From positions 17,174,001 through 17,238,000 of the forward strand of contig JBHGNT010000017.1 of the NCBI GenBank assembly GCA_043228905.1: a stretch of 64,000 bases of DNA, in the 5' to 3' direction. The position numbers and the translations under genes are program-made. Under the pieces are notes generated by a model that saw only the letters and a list, made by a program, of their open reading frames with translations, was not told where the DNA came from and ran no database searches. Below, piece after piece: positions 34,936 to 47,359 of this stretch (position 1 is the stretch's first letter; every line of letters begins with the position of its first letter). This DNA comes from Azolla caroliniana. Taxonomy: Eukaryota; Polypodiophyta.

Positions 34936-37058
34936 CAATTGCTTTTAAGCTAATGTATAATTCTTACATCATGATGGTCATGAGTTCAAGTCCTCTAATT
35001 GATTTATAATGTTTTGCATTATCAAGAGCTTCAACCTTGTTTCTCCCATTGCACGAGGGTCCATGCTCCTTGTTGATTCCTAGGTCTTTGGTTTCTTCTT
35101 CAAATTCCTCATCTGTGCTTCTTGGCTTGGCACAAAAACAACAAATAATTGCTTTAGCAATATCAAAATATATTTTGCCATCTCATGTGGCCTACTATCC
35201 AACCCACAACGAGAAGATAATATAATGTCCTTAGTGGTCATATATCCTTTATTGGGTGATGATCAAGCCCACATATTGTCATGGTGTGTTGTAGACCTTA
35301 TGGTGAAATCGGGTTCCATCATGGAATAGGGGTTTGGATTTGCCTTGTGGTCAATATTCCTATGTTTGCACTTGGTTAACCAAATTGGAATCTAATACTT
35401 GGGCCAAATGGCAAGAGTAACTTTATTTCATTGCTTATTGGAAGCCACAACTTTTAGTTCACATTTGTTGGGTCTAGGAGCAAATTTGGAGTCTCAATTA
35501 CGACCTTTGGGACTAGTTATGATGAAGCCCTTCAAGCTTTTTATGTTGTAACTAGTTTCATACTATGTTTTTCCATATAGCAATTGGCAATAATAAGTGT
35601 GATAGAAAAAGGAGATAAAGGAAAAGGTTAAAATGATGTGGGGAAAAAGGAAACAAGGGAACCATACACGTGTCAATGCACAAAAAAAACCCAAACACAC
35701 TCAAGGTTATGCATTACGATCATGACTTAATGACTAACTTGTCGTTTGTGCACCGTCACTTTGTCCCCGGTTGTTTCTTTTTTCATTTGGTTATTTAATT
35801 TCCCCAAAATAATTCTAAGATGTGTCCGCATTTACTATGTAAGGTGGTGTCAGAGCACCGTCACGAAATATGTCATGTCATGTTTTTTTTTGCATCCATA
35901 TGAAGGAAAAGATTTTGCTTTGTGTGCTCATCATAGCTTTTTACTTGCTTTCCATGTAGTCCTAAGAAGCTAGTGTGAAGGCATTTGCCACTTCATAGGC
36001 ATGTACACCATAGCCCTCTCCATAGTCACCAACCCAATGGTCTCAAGATTTCATAACTTCCAATTCTTTAGAGATGCCTTCCAAATTCTTTAGAGCCAAT
36101 TTCATCCAAAGCAAGAACTTAACTTGTGCTCAAATGCATAGTGTACTCTCTTGGCAACTTCCAAAACTCTGTATAGACAGGTCATTCCACATTATTTGAA
36201 GGAACCCAAAGACCAACAAATTTGAAGCTCTATATCACTTCATGCATCAAATTAGTGTACAAAATGCATGGGTTGTTTTTGGTGCATATTCTCTGTTTTA
36301 TAGTTTCATGACAATCAATCAACCTTATTCCAAAGGTCATAAGCTCTGAAACACCATAACCAAGAGAGACAATACATATTTATAGCTGCATTAACGTTCA
36401 GGAATGTGGAAACATTTATATGCAATGGTCGATTTTATGTCATCCTAAAACACATGATCTGTTAGCATATCTCAGATTTGATCCTTTTCGATGTACTGAT
36501 TTCTCTACCCCCGGATACCTTACAAAGGTGGGACTCATGTATATTGTTTACATATCTGATAAGGTATTTTGCAAATTGGACTCACATTTGAGGTAAATAA
36601 ATCCTTATGCTCAAAAATTTGATTTCTCGCGGTATGATGTTACACCAAACATGAATTACAAGTAAATGGAAAGAGACATTACAATGCGAAATTGTGACAG
36701 GTAGCCATAAATCATCTCTACAATTCAAGGAGAAAGCCCTTGTACGGAGACTGTTATTTTACATGCATCAAGCTAAAATCTAGCAAAGGGATGATTACAA
36801 TGGGCTATATGCTCAGACTTTCTCTGCAATGATGTCTCTCATTCTTATTGAGGATGCCAGTCATTGAATAGAAGCTTGCATCTTTGTATAATCAAATGCT
36901 AAAAAAAAATCAAGATTGAAGCTCAACTGGCTACTTTACAGAGTGATCAGTCACATCAGCAAACAATGAGCTGATGGAGTTTTTACCAATGTAAACATAC
37001 AACAATACAACAGAATCTTCTACAGCTCGTGAAGATGGAAATTTTGTTCTTTGACATA
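34936..37058. other. Intergenic DNA downstream of the myosin gene
   Basis: No gene recognised. A tRNA B-box-like motif (GGTCATGAGTTCAAGTCC) lies near 34977-34995 without a supporting A box. The last 200-300 bases before 37058 are the probable 3' UTR of the myosin gene. Confidence 0.35.
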
Positions 37059-40000
37059 TCACCTCCCACCCCACCATTTCTTCCTCTTCTTTTCTGCAGA
37101 TTCGGGTTTCCCGAGCTTCTTCAGCATGTTTTTGGTCTCCTTCAGCCTGCCTTTGAAATCTTTCTTCCATACTTCAAACCTTTGCTTCAGTTTTTGAAGC
37201 TCTGATTCTGGCTTGAAATTGGCTTCAATCTGTCCCGATTTTACTTCCACTAGGAAGTGAGCATCATCATTGAAAACCTGTGTTCGATGTTCAAATTCCT
37301 TCAATAATCGATCAATCACAGATCTACTTGGATCAAGATCACTTCTACTAGCATTGGATTCTCGATGACAGGGTATTTCTGCTGAATTTCCTTGTACATT
37401 CTCGTAAATAGATCGATTTCCTGAAGCACTGCCTTGCTCATTATGTTTTTCTTGTATGGAAGGCTGTACCTCCACAACAGTTTTTGTAGTTGTCAAATTT
37501 TGCTGCAGGGTAGCTATTTGTTTTGTCCACATTTCCTCCATTGATTTCATCTTGGTTTCATAGACTGTCCATTTTCTCTCATACTCCTTTATAGTCTGCT
37601 GTAAAATTGCATTTTCTTCTTCTTTTCGTTGCAGAGTAGCCAGCAACTGTTGCTGCCCACCTTGTTTATCTCCTTTTCTCATGCATTTATTATTTAATCC
37701 TTCATTGATACTACATGCCTGCCATCCAAATGAAAATCAATTAACCTCTTTTTATTTTTCCAATCTGTGTGTGTATAATCACAGCATGGATTGAGACCCC
37801 AACGTCTAAAAGAATTACCCAAGCCAAACTCGCACAGTGGGATCAAAGGATGACAAGTAAACATGATAATGTCCCCCTTTGATTATGTGTAAATAATTTA
37901 TGGAGGATCCATAGGTTTCCAAACACATGACATACCTCCTCTTTTGAATCCTTTTCAACACCATTTTCACCATCCACCTTCCCTTCTGTCCTTATCAGCA
38001 TTTTCTCATGGGTGTCGATATTGTCTCCCAATGTTCTTCCAATCATGTTCTCCTTTACAATATGATGTGCAAAAGATTTCCTCACCAACCAACCTCGTAT
38101 AGCTGGATCACGAAGAATCGTTAAAAAAATCTAGTATAGACTTCCCATTACAACCAGGAAATCCAGAATTTTTTTTTAATATTTCTGTCTGCATTTATCC
38201 AAAGTAGTGAAAATAGTTCGATCTCATTGATGTACAGGTAGACATAGTTATGAGAAATGTGTTTGTTAGACTTACAGGCTTGCAAATATGTTAATGCTTT
38301 TTTCTGCTTCTTAAAACTGCATCGGACTTTGTAGCCTCGATATGCCTTCTGCACTGCCACAATGGCAAGCACATGCTTTTTCCATATCTGCTCCAGCCTA
38401 TCAAGCTTTGGAATACATACGTACACACATCAGTATCAGTAATATTCCTAGACCTACAACCAAATTCTATACGAAAAGGTAAACTCATGATTTCCTGTAC
38501 AGTCTTTTCACAAAGGAAAACTTTTACAGTGACATTATAGTATGATATCATACAGGTACCCATGGACATATTTTAACAGAAGGAAATTATCAACTCAAGC
38601 ACTACCATCTACCAAAAATTCACCTTTATTTCATGTAGCAAATATAAAATTTGTAGTTCCTCTTTTATGAATTCCCATGATTTCCTCTCCTCATGGCATA
38701 CCAGTGAATCTAAATTCACTAGCATTCTGGGTAGCCATTTTTCTAGTAACCTAATGATCCATTTTTCAATGTAGGGTATATAATGTGAGCAAGTAATACC
38801 TGTCCTGGGTAGAAGAATAAGTTTCTCAAACCCACACGATACACGTATGGAGGTACATTAAACCTCTGCAGAATTTCTATGCATATACCAAGTTCATCCT
38901 GGTCAGTGGCAACATTGGGTGCAGGTGCAACAAACGTACCAAACCTGCACACATGTTGTGTTAAGGGGAACATTCTGCTGTGGCATAGATGAGCTCCATT
39001 TTACGAAGGGCATATACCTGCTTGCAAACAGCTTATGTGAAATTTGTTCCCCATGATGTGTTCTTGATTGTTCCACGGCTTCAGTGAGTCTATTCAATCG
39101 CAACTGCTCAAGTACAAATTCTTCCTCAAATAAACCTTTAAGCAGCAGTTTATTAGGCATAATACAGAGTATGAAAGATGGTGAACTGCTTTTCAGTTGC
39201 TGCAGTACGTGGTGTACCCATTCCTGGAAGTAGCTTGCATCAACAGTAAAGATAACCATATCAATTCTATATTTTATTTTGTTAATTGCTTACAAAGACT
39301 TTTCTGTTAACACAAAACGGGATTATGAATCCTGCAACCATCTATATTTTCACCTGACATCTGGAAGAAAGGGTCACATCTGAATCCAATTCACTACTTA
39401 TAGGTGTACAAGTATGATGGACATCCATATTATTTTTCTCTGAGCTGTATGGCAGCTGAGACATGCATGAGTGTAAGATTTCCAGATGTTGGCATCCAAC
39501 AACTTGGTTGAGTTCCTTTAAAATTTGAGTGGAATCATATGTCACCTGCAAACGTCACTCAACAGAATTGTTTACCCCAAATAATAATTTGTTAAGCAAA
39601 AATTTAAATTCTCCATACGAATACAAATACCTCTCCAAAAATGTGATATATTGAATACTCATGGCTGTTCTTTTGTTGGCAGCAACTACTATTGTCTATC
39701 AGTGTTTCTAATCTATTTGTGAAGCCAGAATGTTCACTTTTTGATACATTCTCCAACAGAGGAAATAATGCCTGATTGAAATATCAATGTTCAAGACATA
39801 GAAACTATTACTACAAAAGCACATGGCAATGATTTGCAAAAAAATATTTATATATGAGTTGCACATTGTGATAGATATGAGGAAACATGTACAAACCTGC
39901 TCCAGAAATTCAAGAACAGCATTTGGTGCAGAACCAATTCTACTTTGTCCACAGATGATATCCTGAAAAGTAAAGCAGACAAGTTCTATTTCAAGATTAC

Positions 40001-43000
40001 ATATCAGAAACAGAAAGCCTAAATGCCCTTTTAAACAGATAAATATTTTTACCTCTTCCTCTAGCTGAGATAGATGACATTGAATGAAGTGTTGCAAATA
40101 TTCGTAGGAGTAGTTCACGAGCAAACCATTCAGCCCCTTCCTCTAAAGGCCATGCTTGTGAGTCCCATAAATTATTGAAGCTTCTATATGTGCAACTATA
40201 ACAGACTACATACCTGTGATAGTCCAAAACCAGGCATGTTCACAATATTAATAGACTTGTACTCTCCACACAGTTCAGACTGCAGCATCTTGTTGATTTG
40301 TGCCATTAACCATCGAAATAACCTTTCATAAATTGATTGAGCCAATAGATCCTTGGAAACAATCGCCTACAGATCATATTGGCAGATTTTTCTATTTCTT
40401 ACAAAATGATGCTTATAAATATCTATGAACAAAAGCAGGAAGATAATCAACCCACTTCAACTGAATCACATGAGATGTTCGAAAGAGCTCCCAGTAGCTG
40501 CTCTCTAGAACATCGAAGCAATCTGGCAGCATTTTCCACAGCTGAAATAATGGCTTGTGGTCTGTTACATCTAATGATACAGGAAAGATCTGAACATATC
40601 ATTCCAAAATTTACTGACCATACCTTGACTCTCAATACCGAGTGTAGGTAATGTGATGTTTCCAAGCCAAAGAATTGCTGCCAGCATGGTAAAGATATGT
40701 TCTTGATCTTGGCTACTGACCCTGAAGGCATATAGGGAATCCTGGATTTTTAAAAAAGCTATAGTTTTCAAAATAGATTTCCTTTTGAACACACCGAATT
40801 GAGATGAAAAGAGAAACATGCTTTAACTCACAATAACTGACTGAAACTTAGTATGATAGTTGATTCCATCCATTAAATCAAGTTCCATCTTATTTAAATA
40901 ACTGAATTCCCCTGCCCCCAATAGATTCAACTTGTCTGTGAAATACAAAAACGCAAATATACTAAACATCTGGGTTCTGATGAAAACGTCAGCAATTACA
41001 AGATGATATCCAACCTTTGAGGACAGAATCTGCACCCCCACAGAGCTGGTAGAAAATATTATATGTGTGTTCACCCTTCTCTCGATGTGCAACTCTCAAC
41101 TGCAATAACATAATGAGAGACGTTTCTTAGTACTTCCAGACAAAGAAAGAAGCTCGATATCTTTCAAGTTTCATAAATTCAGTGCATCATAAATCCTAAT
41201 AAATTACCTCTTCGAACAAAACTTCTCAGTATTGATGAAGTGCCGCATCACAATACAAAACCTAGCCAATTAGGAAGCTTCCTGATTTTTTCAAAATATG
41301 TAATGGAAAAGTGTTTAAATAACAAATGCCTTACCAGTTTTCCATTCAGCCCCTGACAATCTCTTGGAATTATCATAAAATAAATTTACCATTTCCCCCT
41401 ACAAACCAAATCAATTTAAACTTCAGCCTCACATGGCATGTGTTCATATTACAGATCTGTGAGTCCATAATCAATGTACTAAAACAAACAAAGAAAAATT
41501 CAAAACACTAAGGTAGTTTAAAAAATTACCACACAACTTGCATTTGTTTTGCTGGATGGTTTTACATAAGCAAAAGCTTCCATAATTGGATGGACTAACA
41601 GCAACATCTTTTCTAGATCAGGATTCCCTCCATGAGAGACCAAATTTTCCAGTGTGAGTTTCATTGTTGCTAACTTGTCTGCATCATTCGCGCCACTGAA
41701 ACGAGACACCTTGTTATTTTGAGTTCTATGAGCACTAAACAGTGTTCATTTCTCAACAAATATTTCCAGTAATGCATATTTCTCAATACGTTTCCATTTA
41801 TTTAAAGAAACACTTTCTTGCCGCTCCACTGAAACGAGACACCTTGTTATTTTGAGTTCTATGAGCACTAAACAGTGTTCATTTCTCAACAAATATTTCC
41901 AGTAATGCATATTTCTCAATACGTTTCCATTTATTTAAAGAAACACTTTCTTGCAAGCATCTCATCTAATGAAAATGCCGTCTTTTATAGAGCAACTAAA
42001 ATAATGAAGCATTTATATACATCACATGGCCAATATTATAATAGCATATAGATAGCTTAGCTCACCTAATAATAATTGATTGGTTCATTGCATCTGAAAC
42101 ATGACAAAAACATAAGGATAATCGTGTCTGAAAATTCGGAAACATAGAATAAGTGAACCATGAGGTTGGGTGACCTACAAATTACCTCTTTTCATTGCTT
42201 CAAATGTACTGTCTGCAACCGCACGGACATGAAGACCAGATGCATCCAAACCATTTCCATTGTCACTTTGACGCTCCATAGATGAAGTGATGGATATTAA
42301 CATTGATCCAGCTCTAGTCTACAAACAGCCAGAAATACAACATAAATGTAATGCTTTTGATACCTAGCCTTAGCAAGAATTTTAAAGAGGTTTCAAGCTT
42401 ACATGGCTCTTGCCTATCCCGTATCTTCTTCGCAAGGTGTGAAGTATCGATGGCTCATTGATGAAGCTAAGCTGAACAAGGTTTTCCACATCATCGAGGA
42501 CATCTGGGTTTGCAGGAAGAAGTCTATTAGACTGCAACCTTACTACCTGCAGTAGAACAACAGTTCCAAGAAGGACATTGCATGAAAGGAAAATAAATAA
42601 CTTCAAAAAAGTCAGTGCTTCCATTCTCCATAGGGAACTTCAAACTACCCGCAAAGTCATTATTTATTTCCCCAAAAGCGCCTAAGTATCTATTGTGGTC
42701 ACAAAGTACACAGGGTAAACCATGGAAAGCGCAAGTATGGTCAATCCATCATGTGAGCAATTATGTGCTCAAATTTGTCCTCTTCTGTTTTTTGCGGCGT
42801 CAAACAAGGATTTTAATTAAGGGAAGTAAGAAAGGACTGTTAAGGAAATAAAGAAAAACTCTGGAGAGTATTTCGGAGTAAATGCCCTTCTTTGTTTTAA
42901 AAGCTTTGGGCTTTCCTAAACTCTGGTGTGAGAGCTATTTTGCACCATTGCTTCTTTACACATCACCAACATTAACAAATACAAATGATGTCACTAGTAT

Positions 43001-44107
43001 GAAAACCCACTCTTCCTTTGAAGACGAGGAAAAAATTCCAGATTTTGTTAGGGTTTTGAAAGATCCAGAAAATCCACAGGGTTTTTTTAGAGAGCTTTAG
43101 CATTTCTGTCGGCTGGCAAGAAAAGAGGATTTGGTGGTTTTTTAAGAGCAAAAAGGATGAGGAATTCACTCACCTGGCCATCTTGCAGAGAAACCATGGC
43201 CTCCATGTCACAGATTGAATGGAGGAGACCCTGTGCCCATTTACTTTCTTGGTTCAAAAACCATACTTTGCGACCCTGCAAAATAAAGGATGAACAAGGA
43301 AAAAATAGATCAATTTTAGAAGGATGAATCATGAATTAGAAAATCTCCTCAGAGAGTACATTCTGTCTTTTAAATGTTAAGACTATTCTGGAATATGAAC
43401 AGAGGTAATGTTACCTTCAATGTATCTCCTTCTGCCATCACCACTTCCTTGGTTCTCTCTTGCCCAGATGAGCTCTTCTCGTTCTCTTTCTTCATATTCG
43501 ACTTGGCCATGGTAGTAGATTGGCCGAAACTTTCCTGTGTCGCCATCACAACACGGTATTCATTTAGCTGTGCTTGTTCCATCCTCAACTCATCAGAATG
43601 ATGAGACTCGTTTGTTGCAGTGGATGGAGATGGAGCAGAGCTTCCATGTCGATCATCAGCAGATGGTTCGTCGGGTATCTCGTGGTCTTTCATAGGAGAG
43701 TCCTGACCATTCTTCCCTTCAGCTATGGAAGCTTGGCCCACATTTTCCTGCGTCATCACCATTCGATTTCCGTTGATTACGGCGCAATGATCAAGACCTT
43801 CTTTCGCAGTGGATGGACATGGATCAGAGCTTCCATTGATGAGCACTGTTGTAGTGAATGCCTGTGGACATGGATCACAGGTTCCGTCACCGTCAGCGCA
43901 CGACGCAGAAGAATGAGCATTTCGGTACGGCGCAGAAGAATGAGCATTTCGATGGGAGGACAGCGTAGCTAATAATCGACCTGATCTGCTGGAAGGCAAG
44001 CGACCCTTCGACAGGGGTCTCTGGGGAAGACGAGGGAGATCTTCCGCAGGTTTTTCGTCTCGATCTTGTATAGAGTCGAGCAAAAGCTCGAGTGTACTGC
44101 GGGCCAT
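37059..44107 (-). CDS. Class VIII myosin-like protein with a degenerate motor (22 coding exons)
   Basis: Exons: 43415-44107, 43174-43275, 42403-42546, 42186-42318, 42066-42093, 41530-41695, 41335-41398, 41208-41224 (tentative microexon), 41015-41099, 40832-40935, 40624-40741, 40456-40541, 40214-40366, 40053-40142, 39897-39962, 39631-39771, 39354-39545, 39018-39223, 38800-38944, 38276-38405, 37936-38102, 37059-37718. Introns are GT-AG and phases agree; about 1,229 aa. Order: Ser-rich N-terminus (1-231), SH3-like fold, motor (about 270-920), two IQ motifs (about 925-965), short coiled coil, and the class VIII tail ending KKRKKWWGGR. Motor landmarks remain: RLLPANPDVLDDVENL, YNIFYQLC, HIFTMLAAILWLGNI, FEEEFVLEQLRLNRL. 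The P-loop reads GANDADKL for GESGAGKT, switch I reads KTNASCV, and switch II reads NMPGFG for DIYGFE. ATP hydrolysis is therefore unlikely. Class VIII myosins act at plasma membrane, plasmodesmata, endosomes and the division plane. A slowly decaying pseudogene is the alternative. Confidence 0.88.
41693..41955. repeat. 133-bp tandem duplication spanning a myosin splice acceptor
   Basis: CCACTGAAACGAGACACC and the following 110 bases occur at 41693 and again at 41826 with no difference that I can see. The unit contains the 3' splice site and first bases of myosin exon 6, so the acceptor is present twice. Confidence 0.85.
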
Positions 44108-44269
44108 GGGCGTCTTATGTAGATCTCAGAAAGCTTCCTTCCATCGGGGGTAAAACGCGCAAGGCGGTAGAGAAAAAACCAGAAATGGAGAAGAAAGGAA
44201 GCTCGCCCTGGCCTGGCTATGGCGGGAGGGCTCTGTTCCGTCTGCAGAAGGATTCTCAGACAGACAGAC

Positions 44270-44274
<5 letters not shown>

Positions 44275-44300
<26 letters not shown>
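44275..44300. repeat. (GA)n in the myosin 5' leader/promoter
   Basis: About 13 GA units lie 170-195 bases upstream of the myosin ATG. GA runs like this are common in plant 5' leaders and can bind BPC-type GAGA factors. Confidence 0.7.
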
Positions 44301-44341
44301 GCTATGGCAGAACGAACATGGTGTGGGCGGAGAGGACGAGC

Positions 44342-44511
44342 TGACGTGGCGCCTGACTCAGCGCGGCCCCGCTTCCACGTAGGCGGCCCCCGCCACGTGG
44401 CAGGCCTCCTAACCCCCCCGCTTCCCGAGATCGCCTGCAGACGTGGCAGGCCGACGTGGCCATGCGTTGAGGCCCGCCCACGTAGGATGATGACGTGGCT
44501 GTTTTGGCGCG
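44342..44511 (-). promoter_or_regulatory. GC-rich promoter with seven ACGT cores and an E2F-like site
   Basis: ACGT cores occur at 44344, 44377, 44395, 44441, 44454, 44480 and 44493, mostly as ACGTGG (G-box/ABRE-like; TGACGTGGC at both 44342 and 44491). A TGACTCA (GCN4-like) lies at 44354, and TTTTGGCGCG, a good E2F match, at 44502-44511. The block is far more GC-rich than its surroundings and lies 235-405 bases upstream of the myosin ATG. It may be the core promoter or an upstream bZIP/E2F-responsive island. Binding is inferred only. Confidence 0.5.
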
Positions 44512-44559
44512 ACTTCTTAATTCAAAAACTTTCGCTTTGTAAATCCCTTTTTTCCGATT

Positions 44560-44850
44560 TTTATTTTCTGCCTTTGCTTTTTGCTTTTTGCTTTTTGCTC
44601 TTGCTTTTAAAACCCTTTGCAAGGCTCATTTTTTGTTTTTCTAATTTCTTTTTCCTTTCATTTTGCTTGCTTTTTCCTTTTTCTTTTAGTTTTTTTTTTC
44701 CCTGCCTGCTTGATTTTCGATTTTTCATATTATCCTTTTGATTTTAGACTTTTTTCCTTTTTCTTTTTCGTTTTTTTTCTTTTTTTTCTTTTTCTTTTTT
44801 TTCTTTTTTCTTTTTTCTTTTTTCTTTTTTCTTTTTTCTTTTTTCTTGCT
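44560..44850. repeat. Polypyrimidine tract with CTTTTTG and TTTTTTC units
   Basis: Short tandem runs of GCTTTTT (about 44570-44600) are followed by a nearly pure T/C tract ending in about eight TTTTTTC heptamers (to 44847). Frames here are Phe/Leu runs without meaning. Confidence 0.85.
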
Positions 44851-45159
44851 TATTGTTTCTTTTTATCTATTTGTCCTTCTAAAAGAAGCAAAGTCTCTAA
44901 CAAATTTCATGGTTCTCAACGCAAGTTCGAAATTCGAATCATATATGTCATAAGAAATCAACTCGCAATTTAGTCCTTTGGCGGGGCACCTTTGGCCTTC
45001 ATGATCATGGTTTTCCAATAAAGAAATTAGCATGTCAAAATGCCAGAATCTTCCAAAATTATATATAAAATCGGCCAAATATGTCACAACTTTTTCTCGA
45101 ATTTTATCTATAAATATGCAACAATATTTTCGGTTTTTCGATCGTTGTCATTATAGTTC

Positions 45160-47010
45160 ACCAAAAGTATATTGTACAATGTTTCCATGCCTTACAAATC
45201 ATGTTTAAAGCACTACGAAATACAAAATATAGCTTACCAATCATATTATGCATTGTCCCCTAATAATACCCAATTGGCCAATCTATTTGACCCATTTGTC
45301 CTTTGCATCTCTCCAATTCCCAAACACATGATTCCATTTGCACATTACAATTTCTTGGTTCATTCATTGATATACTCATTGGGCCTTCGTTACTAACCTA
45401 TGACTTTTCATCTCCTCAATGCCATTTTGCTTCATAAACCCTCAATCTCTTTCTCTCACGAGCAACAATACTAGATGGATTAACCAAACTAGCTCGCCAT
45501 TTATTTCATCATACAATGAAAACCGTCTTGTGGATCCCTCATGTTGCAAAAAATATGCCATACTTCATGCCTTTGAGCTCCACTTCACAATTCAAATGCA
45601 AAGCATCAAGAAAAGCCATTGAGCTTCCACTTCACAAGCCTTTTGTATCATGCATTGGTTGAAACAACATGTATTGACATCAACATTTTGTTGTTGTAAC
45701 CAAATTTTCCAACCATATATTTGGATTAATATCCCTTACAAACATCATTATAGGCACAATGGCATGGACTAAATAATTATGTTTCATTAAAGAGGCTTAA
45801 AATATGATAGCTTTTCATTTAGTCAGCCCATTATATTACAAATTCAAGTTTTAAGTGATCCATTTATGTGCACAATCATGCCGTTAGGTTTAAGAATATT
45901 GAAATTGCCATCATCGTGACCTACAATTTCATCACGACTTGTTTTATCTAGAGGAATTTGCTTAAAAAGTGAAGAATGTCTATGTATATCCCATCGTTGT
46001 CATCTATTTCCAAGTATCCAAACAACCACATTTCAAAATCTTGGACAAATACATTGCTCCTTTGGCAAATGTACTACTATTTCAAATTTAGAAGTCATAT
46101 CTATATTTTCTTTTTGAAGCTTCAAACTCGAGATACTCATTACATACAACACATCTACCACTATCATTCAAAAGTGATGTAGCACACTAGACATAAGCTT
46201 TGTCGCGCCACTCTTTTAGTTTCTCCTTCCTCCAAAAATGTTAATGTTGTTAGCATTATATGCACCAATTTTTCCATTTGATCATGCGAAGAAAGTAAAA
46301 ATGGTTCATTTGTATTAGTCTGTTGTCCATTTATTCCAAGAGTTCCTTAATTTCATGTGTCCTTTTGATACAATTGTTAGCCCATCAATAAACTTTATTT
46401 GTGATGTTTCAACATGCATGAATTTAGGGACATTTTTAGATATATCAACGACAGTCAATGCATGTCGATGAGCTATACAATGTACAATGATCAAATTGGG
46501 AACATGAATTTTCATTATTATTTCAATTCCAATATCGGTGTCCACATTCATCGGTGACGCTCCCTTGATGGCTAAGCTGATTGATTTGTTAATGTTGAGG
46601 CATCAATCATTTAGTGGATGTTTCATATGGCCATATACACACCTACCATTGCCATTTGGAACTTTTAACATAAATTATCATCAATATTACAAATCCAAAA
46701 TTGCTTCCAACCATTGGCGATGCACCATTGATGGCTATGCTGATCAATTTGTTAATGTTGACGCGTCAATCATTTAGTAGATGTTTAATATGTTCACATA
46801 CATGTCTACTTTTGCCATTTGGAACATTTAACAAACCCATATACACAACTTGTTGAAGGGTCATGACATTTACTTTGCGTGTATGTATCATATACAAGGT
46901 GCGACACTAAAATATTATTAGTACTTTCATCTAGCATCAAAGAGTAATATGGAGAACTTATCATATTCGAAGTTTGCATTTCTACATGATGTTTCCCAAA
47001 GGTGTACAAT
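45160..47010 (-). pseudogene. hAT-like (DUF4371/ZNF862-type) transposase remnant
   Basis: Two minus-strand pieces recall the core of these domesticated or transposon-borne proteins: SPYYSLMLDESTNNI (about 46900-46950) and LIIVHCIAHRHALTVVDISK (about 46420-46490). Stops and frameshifts separate them. A block of about 130 bp (TTGATGGCTAAGCTGATTGA) occurs at about 46555 and again, diverged, at about 46728. The rest of the range shows no clear motif, so the boundaries are rough. Confidence 0.45.
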
Positions 47011-47359
47011 AATTTATATCATCCATACCTACTTGTACATGATGCGTGATCAATCTAATCAGACATAGTTGACCCCTCTAATTGTTACCGTACGAGATGT
47101 ACGGAGAGTAGAGTGTGATGAGCGAGGGATGAATGCTATAATGTTGTTGATGTGTATGAGTAAATGTGCACAAATATAATTGTAAGTATGAGTCGATACG
47201 TATGTGAACACATGCACGCGTGTGTGCATGTGGACATAGACGAAGAGGTGTGAGTGAGTGATTAGTGTGAATGGACAAGGGGGCTTGCACCCCTGTGCAT
47301 CTACCCTTTTGTAACTATATAACCCCTTATGGGGAATGAATGAATAAATGAATAGTTCT

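Noticed and set aside
44617-44973. Phe/Leu-rich ORFs as membrane proteins
   Set aside because: They translate a T/C tract with TTTTTTC units; composition artefact.
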